Shown here piece after piece: positions 36,208 to 43,002 of a stretch of 64,000 bases of DNA. The stretch comes from JBBIPZ01 sp037442505 [NCBI: Deltaproteobacteria bacterium] (lineage in GTDB: Bacteria > CALINM01), in NCBI GenBank assembly GCA_037442505.1, contig JBBIPZ010000007.1, positions 24,084 through 88,083 on the forward strand. The letters run 5' to 3'. The translations under genes and the position numbers were made by a program. Positions within the stretch are counted from its first letter, which is position 1, and each line of letters starts with the position of its first letter. The notes under the pieces are model-generated. The model made no database searches. It saw only the letters and a program-made list of their open reading frames with translations, and was not told the DNA's origin.

Positions 36208-37574
36208 GCTCTGTTCAACCAATAATTACGGACATTATCGAAAAGGACGAGTTAATGGAGCTTACATCTGATTTTTCTAAAAAGTTTGGTTTTTGTGCCT
36301 TTATTCTTGATTCCAAAGGAAAAATGATTGTCGAAAAACAGTTTATACCAGAGTACTGCGAACGTATTTTGAGTGTTAAGGAAAATGCTACTAAGTGTTA
36401 TAAAGATACCATTTCAAAGATAATGTTAAACAAAGTGCTTTATGATGAATGTTGGGCTGGCCACCGTAAAATTATTGTTCCTATTAAGTTCATGAACAAT
36501 GTTATAGCTTACTGGATTACCTGTGGTATAGCATCAGATGTAAATGAGAAGTTTGTGCAAGCCTTAGCAAACATGATTGACAGCTTTATAAACAAGTTTT
36601 TAAAATCTTACGAAAAGTGGTTTAATGAAAGAGAGTTTGCTACAAAGATTTTAAATAACCTTATTTCTCAGCAAGATTATGATCAGGTACTCGAAAAAAT
36701 TGTATCTTCTGCTACAAAGATACTAAAAACGGATAGGACAACACTTTTTATATACGATGGGGGAAAGTTGGTAAGTAGAATTGCAGAAGGGCTCGAGCAG
36801 GAGATTGCATTAAATTTAGGGGAAGGAATAGCAGGAACCTGTGCGTTAAATAGAGAAATAATTGCTATTGATGAAGTTAAACCTGAAATTGGCATAAAAT
36901 CGATTATAAAAGAGTATGAAGTTAAAAATCTAATTTGTGCACCAATAATATTCAAAAAAAAGTTGTTGGGTGTAATAGAGTCTTTTAATAAAGGAACTTC
37001 TTTCACGATGAAAGATAGAAAACATATATCATATTTGGCAGATGCAGCTGCAATTGCACTTAATAATGCTCAAACATTTGTTGCATTGCAAAGAATGTCA
37101 ATATTGGACCCACTTACCCAACTTTACAACAGAAACTATTTTATTAGATGTCTCGAAAAGGAAACTACGAGACTGAACAGGTACTCTGGAGAGTTATCCC
37201 TTATGTTTATTGATCTTGATGACTTTAAAAAGTTTAATGACTTGTATGGTCATACTGTAGGAGATATTGTTCTTAAAGAGTTTTCAAACCTTATAAAAAA
37301 CAACCTAAGAGACGCTGATATTGCTGCAAGGTTTGGTGGAGAAGAGTTTGTTGTAATGTTACCAAATACTGATAGAGAGGGAGCTTATAAAACAGCAGAA
37401 AGATTACAACAATCAATTAGAAATACTGAAATTGCGGGACATAAAGTTAGTGCGAGCATTGGTATCGCCTGTTATCGGTTAGGGCTTACTGCTAAAATGC
37501 TAATTGATAGGGCTGACAAAGCTATGTATCATGTTAAGAGAACACAAAAGGGTACTATAAGCTTCTGGGATTAG
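36204..37574 (+). CDS. Diguanylate cyclase with PocR-like and GAF sensor domains
   Basis: 456 aa, soluble. Residues about 10-130 contain a cysteine-rich PocR-like domain (FGFCAFILDSKGK, CERILS, TKCYKDT, YDECWAGHRKIIVPI). A GAF domain follows (about 150-295, LKTDRTTLFIYDGGKLVSR). The GGDEF domain (about 300-456) has an intact active site RFGGEEF, and the inhibitory I-site RDAD five residues before GGEEF, so it should make c-di-GMP with product feedback. It is coupled by ATGA overlap to the copper ATPase. The Cys-rich sensor could report metal or redox state; this is inference. Its 3' end overlaps holA on the other strand. Confidence 0.88.
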   Translation: MSSVQPIITDIIEKDELMELTSDFSKKFGFCAFILDSKGKMIVEKQFIPEYCERILSVKENATKCYKDTISKIMLNKVLYDECWAGHRKIIVPIKFMNNVIAYWITCGIASDVNEKFVQALANMIDSFINKFLKSYEKWFNEREFATKILNNLISQQDYDQVLEKIVSSATKILKTDRTTLFIYDGGKLVSRIAEGLEQEIALNLGEGIAGTCALNREIIAIDEVKPEIGIKSIIKEYEVKNLICAPIIFKKKLLGVIESFNKGTSFTMKDRKHISYLADAAAIALNNAQTFVALQRMSILDPLTQLYNRNYFIRCLEKETTRLNRYSGELSLMFIDLDDFKKFNDLYGHTVGDIVLKEFSNLIKNNLRDADIAARFGGEEFVVMLPNTDREGAYKTAERLQQSIRNTEIAGHKVSASIGIACYRLGLTAKMLIDRADKAMYHVKRTQKGTISFWD

Positions 37575-38796
37575 ACAGAAGAAATGTAAAGAAGTCTGTA
37601 AAAAGATCGACAGGATTTTGTTGAGAAGCTTTTAGAGCTTTCTCTAAGTCAAATAGTTTAGTATAAGCTGCAAGTAATGTTTGTAGTGAAAATGGTAAAA
37701 AAGTCTGGTAACACTGAAAAAGATAGTAAGGATGTTGCTTTTTATACGCTGAGTTTTTTCTGTAAAAATTCATTTCAAAATCTCTATATTCTTTAAAGTC
37801 GTGTGGATGGGCATCTTCTTTCACCTTTATAGCGGTTTTAAGGAGGCTTTTTACAAGCCCTGCAAGCTTTATGTAGTCGTTTTTAGCGTTTTTCGTATTT
37901 GAGATAATTTTAAAAATATTCAAAAAGTCACCTTTCCTAATAAAATCTGCAATTTTAAGTGCATCAGGCACGTAGTCATCGTCAAATGCCTGTTCGATAT
38001 CCTCTTTGGTTATTTCTTTTTTTTCAAAAACAAGCAAGTCAAGCTTATTAAGTGTTGCAGAAAGTTGGTCGCAAAGTAGAGCCCTTTCTTTTAAATAAAA
38101 GTAATCCTCTTTCGATAATTGTTTGTTAGATCTCTTAATAAAGTCTTCCAAGATTTTTTCTTTTAGGGCCGCGATTTCCCGCTCACTCAATTTTTTTTCA
38201 ACCATTTCGTAAATAGTTGAGTGTTTTTCAAAGATTTTATAATTTTTTGTCCTTTTATCAGCCTTTTCAGTTGTAATAACAAGATAATGCCCGCTGGGGA
38301 TTTCATCTATAACTGATTGAAAATCAAAACTTTCTACAACAGGTAGCGTTTTGGGTAGAGGTGCATGGTTGAGTATCTTTGTAATAAAATCAAAGTTTTC
38401 CAAATATTCTTCGAGATAAACTTTGATTTGACTTTTGTCATTAAGAATATCGCTATAATCTTCTTCAGACAGTTCTAAAGCCGATAAAATCTGTATTAGA
38501 CAACCATATGCCTTTTCGAGATTATTCTCTAAGACAAGTTCTTGGCACTTTTCTATGAGCTTTTTAACATCTTCCTCTTGCTTGAAAATTGTCGAATTTT
38601 GTATGACAAAAAATTTGGGTGTTCCAAAAAGAGAGTATGTTTTTAAAGAAGTTTTTATTGATTGCCAGTCACTGTTGTTAGGGTCAAAATACTCGATATT
38701 TTCAGGATTAACTTTGTATTCTTCAAGTAGCTCTTTTAGCTTTTGCTTTTGAAAAAACTCATTGCCGATAATTATAAAGATATTATCTTTTTTCAT
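37555..38796 (-). CDS. holA: DNA polymerase III delta subunit
   Basis: 413 aa. The clamp-loader delta fold is recognisable in IIIGNEFFQKQKLKELLEEY, YSLFGTPKFFVIQN, HYLVITTEKADKRTKNYKIF and DFIRKGDFLNIFKII. It is about 70 residues longer than E. coli HolA (343 aa) because of an insertion between the 'FVIQN' strand and 'HYLVITT' (roughly residues 75-165). It opens the sliding clamp in the replicative holoenzyme. Its last 20 bp overlap the end of the cyclase gene tail to tail. No Shine-Dalgarno is visible before the ATG. Confidence 0.82.
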   Translation of the reverse strand: MKKDNIFIIIGNEFFQKQKLKELLEEYKVNPENIEYFDPNNSDWQSIKTSLKTYSLFGTPKFFVIQNSTIFKQEEDVKKLIEKCQELVLENNLEKAYGCLIQILSALELSEEDYSDILNDKSQIKVYLEEYLENFDFITKILNHAPLPKTLPVVESFDFQSVIDEIPSGHYLVITTEKADKRTKNYKIFEKHSTIYEMVEKKLSEREIAALKEKILEDFIKRSNKQLSKEDYFYLKERALLCDQLSATLNKLDLLVFEKKEITKEDIEQAFDDDYVPDALKIADFIRKGDFLNIFKIISNTKNAKNDYIKLAGLVKSLLKTAIKVKEDAHPHDFKEYRDFEMNFYRKNSAYKKQHPYYLFQCYQTFLPFSLQTLLAAYTKLFDLEKALKASQQNPVDLFTDFFTFLLSNPRSL

Positions 38797-38806
38797 AATT
38801 GTTCAG

Positions 38807-38826
38807 GGGGGAGAAGAATCTCCCCC
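38807..38826. other. GC hairpin between the dehydrogenase gene and holA
   Basis: GGGGGAGA (38807-38814), loop AGAA, TCTCCCCC (38819-38826). On the minus strand it lies 9 nt after the dehydrogenase stop and 10 nt before the holA ATG, with no U tract in that direction. It may be an mRNA-processing or attenuation structure rather than a classical terminator. Confidence 0.5.
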
Positions 38827-38835
38827 TTTATAACA

Positions 38836-39897
38836 TTAAAGATGCTCAACAACTAAGTTGCCAACTTCTTCAGTTGTGTAGCCCATTTTACCGGCTGCCA
38901 AACTTTTAAGTTTTTCAGTGATAACTTTTACCACGGCATTTTCAACTTTGTTCGCAGCGGATTCCTCTCCTAAATATCTAAGTAACATCTCGCCTGCAAG
39001 AATGCAAGCAATTGGGTTTATAACGTTCATACCGGTATATTTTGGCGCAGAGCCTCCTATTGGTTCAAACATCGAAACGCCTTCTGGATTGATATTGCCA
39101 CCAGCAGCAACGCCCATTCCGCCCTGAATCATAGCACCCAAATCAGTAATAATATCTCCAAACATATTGTCTGTAACAATCACGTCGAACCATTCTGGAT
39201 TTTTTACCATCCACATACAGCAAGCATCAACATGAACGTAATCAGTTTGGATATCAGGGTACTCTTTTGCAACTTCGTTAAACGTTCTTTCCCACAAATC
39301 AAAAGCAAAGGTAAGTACATTTGTTTTACCACAGAGTGTCAATTTTTTTCTTTTGTTGCGTTTTCTTGTATATTCGAATGCAAAACGGATACATCTTTCA
39401 ACACCTTTACGGGTATTAATAGATTCCTGAATTGCAACCTCATCCTTAGTTCCTTTCTTTAATACGCCACCCGCCCCTGCGTATAAACCTTCGGTATTTT
39501 CCCTGATTACGACAAAATCAATGTGCTCAGGTCCTTTATCTTTTAAAGGGCAGTCAACATTAGGATAAAGTTTGATAGGTCTTAAGTTAATGTATTGATC
39601 AAGTTCAAATCTTAGCTTTAATAGAATACCCTTCTCTAAAATACCGGGTTTGACATTCGGGTGTCCAATCGCTCCTAAATAGATTGCATCAAATTTTTTT
39701 AGTTCTGTTGTCGCATCTTCTGGTAAAATGACTCCTGTTTTTAAATAGTTGTCTCCACCATAATTAAAATAAGTAAAATCAAAGTTAAAACCTGTTTTTT
39801 CAGAAACAGCTTTTAAAACTTTAACTCCTTCTCTTATAACTTCTGGTCCAGTACCATCCCCTGGTATTACAGCAATTTTGTAAGTTTTCTTTGACAT
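38836..39897 (-). CDS. Isopropylmalate dehydrogenase-like beta-decarboxylating dehydrogenase
   Basis: 353 aa of the isocitrate/isopropylmalate/malate dehydrogenase family. IPGDGTGPEV at the N-terminus, the substrate-binding Arg in LLKLRFELDQYINLRP, RENTEGLYAG, catalytic Lys/Tyr region, DNMFGDIITDLGA metal ligands and GGSAPKYTG. The helix preceding YINLRP fits LeuB or D-malate dehydrogenase better than isocitrate dehydrogenase. LeuB would oxidise 3-isopropylmalate in leucine synthesis, but leuC and leuD are not nearby. AGGAGG lies 7 nt before the ATG. tRNA-Phe lies upstream on the same strand. Confidence 0.8.
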   Translation of the reverse strand: MSKKTYKIAVIPGDGTGPEVIREGVKVLKAVSEKTGFNFDFTYFNYGGDNYLKTGVILPEDATTELKKFDAIYLGAIGHPNVKPGILEKGILLKLRFELDQYINLRPIKLYPNVDCPLKDKGPEHIDFVVIRENTEGLYAGAGGVLKKGTKDEVAIQESINTRKGVERCIRFAFEYTRKRNKRKKLTLCGKTNVLTFAFDLWERTFNEVAKEYPDIQTDYVHVDACCMWMVKNPEWFDVIVTDNMFGDIITDLGAMIQGGMGVAAGGNINPEGVSMFEPIGGSAPKYTGMNVINPIACILAGEMLLRYLGEESAANKVENAVVKVITEKLKSLAAGKMGYTTEEVGNLVVEHL

Positions 39898-39920
39898 AAC
39901 TTAAACCTCCTGCCAGCGAT

Positions 39921-39950
39921 TAATTTACCTCAAAAATTTGAAGTAAATTA
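39921..39950. repeat. 30-bp palindrome between tRNA-Phe and the dehydrogenase gene
   Basis: TAATTTACCTCAA (39921-39933) and TTGAAGTAAATTA (39938-39950) are inverted 13-bp arms with one mismatch around AAAT. No U tract follows on either strand. It could be a protein-binding operator or an RNA-processing hairpin. Confidence 0.5.
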
Positions 39951-39972
39951 CTTTGGAATTGTAAAAAAGAAG

Positions 39973-40045
<73 letters not shown>

Positions 40046-40085
40046 ACTGTGTGAAATACTAATCTTAACCAAGTTGCGAGTAAAA

Positions 40086-40115
40086 ATTATAATCGTTTTG
40101 TAATATTTGTGTCAA
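40086..40115 (-). promoter_or_regulatory. tRNA-Phe promoter
   Basis: Minus strand TTGACA at 40115-40110, 18 bp, perfect TATAAT at 40091-40086; the tRNA begins about 34 nt after the predicted start. Confidence 0.75.
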
Positions 40116-40157
40116 TAAAAAAAAGACTATTTTAGACAAACAATCGTTTTATTATTC

Positions 40158-40186
40158 TTGACTTGTGATATTTAATAAATTAATCT
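40158..40186 (+). promoter_or_regulatory. Leaderless-type promoter of the roadblock-aroQ-efp operon
   Basis: TTGACT at 40158-40163, 17 bp, TAATCT at 40181-40186, 9 nt before ATG 40196; no Shine-Dalgarno. It is divergent from the tRNA-Phe promoter. Confidence 0.6.
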
Positions 40187-40195
40187 TTTATAGTA

Positions 40196-40558
40196 ATGTT
40201 AACGCTAAATTCTACCATAAAGGAAATTTTAGTTAGAGAGAACTCAGTAGAAGCTGCAATAATCCTTGATAAAGATGGTATTGTTGTTGCAGAAGAGTCT
40301 AAATCTGGAGATAAAAAAGCTCAAGAGCTTGCTATAGAGTATGCCTCTGTTATGAAACAGATACTTAAGGTAACAGACTACTTAAACATAGGGGCATTGG
40401 AAGAGATCCTTGTATATACTGAAAAAAGTATTATCGTAATAAGATTAATAACGAGAGAGTACTACCTGATTTTAATAACCAACACTGATGGTAATATTGG
40501 TAAAGCAAAATATCTGGCAAAATTGACAGGTGAAAGGTTAGAAAAGGAGTTTAAGTGA
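40196..40558 (+). CDS. Roadblock/LC7-domain protein
   Basis: 120 aa, a single Roadblock/LC7 domain: helix 1 INSTIKE-like start, EAAIILDKDGIVVAEES on strands 1-2, long central helix, EEILVYTEKSIIVIRLI and YYLILITNTDGNIGKAKYL. MglB-type members regulate small Ras-like GTPases in polarity and motility; others have unknown partners. No mglA is adjacent. It heads the operon with aroQ, whose GTG overlaps its stop by 4 bp. Function inferred only from fold. Confidence 0.8.
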   Translation: MLTLNSTIKEILVRENSVEAAIILDKDGIVVAEESKSGDKKAQELAIEYASVMKQILKVTDYLNIGALEEILVYTEKSIIVIRLITREYYLILITNTDGNIGKAKYLAKLTGERLEKEFK

Positions 40559-40995
40559 AGATACTCGTGATAAATGGACCAAACTTGAATATGTTAGGTA
40601 AACGTGAGAAAGAGTTTTATGGAGATATAAATCTTGATACGATAAACTCAAATCTTACTAAAATTGCCGAATCCTTATCTGTTAGTGTAGATTTTTTTCA
40701 GAGTAATAGCGAAGGTTCTATAATTGATAGGATACATCAAGCTACAGATGTTGATGGGATGGTAATTAATTTAGGTGCATATACTCATACAAGCATCGCA
40801 ATCAGGGATGCATTATTGTTATCTAAAAAGCCTTTTGTTGAAGTGCACCTTTCAAATATCTATAGTAGAGAAATATTCAGACAAAAATCTTTAATTAGCG
40901 ATATTGCTATAGGGGTTATAGCAGGCTTTAAAGAAGAAAGTTATTATCTTGCACTTAACGCACTTGTTAAGTATTTAAAATCTAATAAATTTTAA
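40555..40995 (+). CDS. aroQ: Type II 3-dehydroquinate dehydratase
   Basis: 146 aa, usual length. Third step of the shikimate pathway. Motifs: INGPNLNMLGKREKEFYG with the catalytic Tyr, FFQSNSEGSIIDRIH, INLGAYTHTSIAIRDAL and VEVHLSNIYSREIFR with the catalytic His. Starts at GTG 40555, overlapping the previous stop. The next gene starts one base after its stop codon. Confidence 0.95.
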   Translation: MKILVINGPNLNMLGKREKEFYGDINLDTINSNLTKIAESLSVSVDFFQSNSEGSIIDRIHQATDVDGMVINLGAYTHTSIAIRDALLLSKKPFVEVHLSNIYSREIFRQKSLISDIAIGVIAGFKEESYYLALNALVKYLKSNKF

Positions 40996-40996
40996 A

Positions 40997-42037
40997 ATGG
41001 ACTTTGAGAAAAGAATTTATAACGTTCAGAATGATATTTTGAGCAAAAAAAATAATGGTTTGCTTATTTTAGACGTAGAAAATATCTTTTATTTAACTGG
41101 CTTCAGAGGGTCTTTTGCGGCGTTAGTTATAGTAAGGGATAAGGCTTATTTGCTTGTTGATGGTAGGTATTACGAAAAGGCAAAAATGGTTAGTAAGCAT
41201 TGTAGAGTCGTATTATTTGAAAATTTATTCTTAGAAATAAATAAAATTTTGACTTCTGAGAAAATTAATGATTTATATTTTGATGAGGAGGACATTAGAG
41301 TAGCGTTTCTTTCTCGAATAAAAAGGGAATTGAAAGAAGGCGTTAATGTAATCCCGACAAAAGATTGTTATATTAGAAAGCTTCGTATGGTAAAGGATGA
41401 TTGTGAGCTTGAAATTATCAGAAAGGCTGTTAAAAAATCTAAAAAGATAATTGATAAATTTATAAAAAATTATTTAAAAACAGGAATTTCTGAGAAAGCA
41501 TTGGCAGCTCAGCTTGAGTATATGATGAAAACAGAAGCAGATGGTATAAGTTTTGATACTATCGTTGCAAGTGGCCAAAATTCGTCTTTGCCACATGCCA
41601 CACCTACGGAAAGAAAACTTTCATCACGAGATGTAGTGTTGATCGATTATGGGTTGAAGTGGAAAGGTTACTGTACAGATCATACAAGAACTGTATTTTT
41701 AGGTGCGAACAGTTTAGAAAAATATTATAATATAGTACAAAAAGCAGTTGAAATAGGTCTGAGTTTTATTAAACCAGATAATCCAATTAAACTTGTAGAT
41801 GAGAGTATCAGGAGTTTTTTTGAAAAACAGGGTTTGCTTAAACATTTTTTACATTCTTCGGGACATGGAGTGGGAATTAATGTACACGAACCCCCTACTC
41901 TAAGTTATAAGACAGAAGGGGTTTTTAAAGAGGGAATGGTGTTAACCATTGAACCGGGGCTTTACTTTGAGAAGATAGGCGGAATAAGATTAGAAGAAAT
42001 GTTTGTGGTTACAAAAACTGGCTATGAAATATTATAA
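40997..42037 (+). CDS. M24-family aminopeptidase (Xaa-Pro type)
   Basis: 346 aa. N-terminal creatinase-like domain (ENIFYLTGFRGSFAALVI) followed by the pita-bread metallopeptidase domain. The five dinuclear metal ligands are present: Asp in LIDYGLKWKGYCTDHTR (two), His in SSGHGVGINVHEPP, Glu in TIEPGLYF and Glu in IRLEEMFVV. Such enzymes remove N-terminal residues before proline. The aroQ-pepP-efp order is common in bacteria. Only one base separates it from aroQ. Confidence 0.92.
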   Translation: MDFEKRIYNVQNDILSKKNNGLLILDVENIFYLTGFRGSFAALVIVRDKAYLLVDGRYYEKAKMVSKHCRVVLFENLFLEINKILTSEKINDLYFDEEDIRVAFLSRIKRELKEGVNVIPTKDCYIRKLRMVKDDCELEIIRKAVKKSKKIIDKFIKNYLKTGISEKALAAQLEYMMKTEADGISFDTIVASGQNSSLPHATPTERKLSSRDVVLIDYGLKWKGYCTDHTRTVFLGANSLEKYYNIVQKAVEIGLSFIKPDNPIKLVDESIRSFFEKQGLLKHFLHSSGHGVGINVHEPPTLSYKTEGVFKEGMVLTIEPGLYFEKIGGIRLEEMFVVTKTGYEIL

Positions 42038-42051
42038 AAAATGGAGGTTAT

Positions 42052-42612
42052 ATGTATTCAACAGCAGATTTTAGAAAAGGCTTAAAGATAGTGTTTAATA
42101 ATGAGCCTTACGAAATTATTGATTTTCAACATGTTAAGATGGGGAGGGGTGGCGCCATCGTAAGAACAAAAATGAAAAGCTTGAAAACGGGATACGTTAT
42201 TGAAAATACTTTTAGGTCGGGTGAAAAGGTTGAAAAACCCGAACTTGAGGAACGTCCCATGCAGTATTTATATAAAACTGACGGAGGGCTTGTTTTTATG
42301 GACAACGAATCATTTGAACAGATTACAATTTCGGAAGATATGATTGGTGATGGTATAAATTATCTTGTAGAGAATATGAATGTAGATGTTAATTTTTATC
42401 ATGGAAAACCAATAGGTGTTGAAATACCAATGTTTGTTGAATTGAAAGTTGTGGAAACTGTTCCGGGAATTAAAGGGGATACTGCAAGTGGTGGCTCTAA
42501 GCCTGCAAAACTTGAGACAGGAGCAGTTATTCAGGTACCACTTTTCGTTAATGAAGGTGAAGTAATAAAAATCGACACAAGGACAGGCACATATCTTGAA
42601 AGAGTAAGATAA
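42052..42612 (+). CDS. efp: Elongation factor P with Arg at the modification site
   Basis: 186 aa, three-domain EF-P that rescues ribosomes stalled at proline runs. Domain I begins YSTADFRKGLKIVFNNEPYE; the last domain ends with the family signature FVNEGEVIKIDTRTGTYLERV. The tip loop that enters the peptidyl-transferase centre reads HVKMGRGGAIV: Arg32 stands where E. coli has the beta-lysylated Lys34, and Met replaces the usual Pro of the PGKG loop. Arg at this position is otherwise known from EF-P rhamnosylated by EarP. AAAAATGGAGG precedes the ATG. Confidence 0.95.
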   Translation: MYSTADFRKGLKIVFNNEPYEIIDFQHVKMGRGGAIVRTKMKSLKTGYVIENTFRSGEKVEKPELEERPMQYLYKTDGGLVFMDNESFEQITISEDMIGDGINYLVENMNVDVNFYHGKPIGVEIPMFVELKVVETVPGIKGDTASGGSKPAKLETGAVIQVPLFVNEGEVIKIDTRTGTYLERVR

Positions 42613-42624
42613 AAAGGGGGGGTA

Positions 42625-42999
42625 ATGGCTTTTGCCGATATTAAATATTCAAATAACCATATGTGGGTTAAATTCAAAAGGGATAGAGCCGTAATTGGTG
42701 TTACAGAAAATCTGTTAGAAGGTGTAAACGAAATTGTTCTTGTGTCACTTCCAAAAGCTGGAGAAGAGATTACTAAAGACGATCTATTTGGCACCCTTGA
42801 AACGGGTTCAGATATCATAGATTTAGTTGCTCCTTTAAGTGGTGAGGTTGTAAGGGTAAACAACCTTGTCCAAGAAGATCCAGAAGTGTTGCTTGAAGAT
42901 CCTTATGGTGATGGCTGGATACTGGAGATTGAATATTCTGACGAGGAAGAGGCCGAAAATCTTTTAGATCTTGAAGATTACGAGGCGATGACAGAGTGA
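42625..42999 (+). CDS. Glycine cleavage H-protein homologue lacking the lipoyl lysine
   Basis: 124 aa, the length of GcvH. The H-protein fold is unmistakable: KYSNNHMWVKFKRDRAVIGV, LVSLPKAGEEITKDDLFGTL, LVAPLSGEVVRVNN and EDPYGDGWILEIE. However, the lipoylation motif ESVK is ETGS here (Glu59-Ser62), so the lysine that carries the lipoyl arm is Ser62. It cannot work as a normal H protein. It lies 12 nt after efp, where many bacteria have the biotin carrier gene accB, and 3 nt before a large TPR gene. No gcvT or gcvP is in the window. Likely a structural or regulatory H-like protein; function unknown. Confidence 0.88.
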   Translation: MAFADIKYSNNHMWVKFKRDRAVIGVTENLLEGVNEIVLVSLPKAGEEITKDDLFGTLETGSDIIDLVAPLSGEVVRVNNLVQEDPEVLLEDPYGDGWILEIEYSDEEEAENLLDLEDYEAMTE

Positions 43000-43002
43000 A
43001 AA

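Noticed and set aside
38807-38826. Hairpin as a standard terminator for the dehydrogenase gene
   Set aside because: No U tract follows on the minus strand, and holA starts 10 nt beyond.
42625-42999. Biotin carboxyl carrier protein AccB next to efp
   Set aside because: No EAMKM biotinylation motif; the sequence aligns with GcvH along its length.
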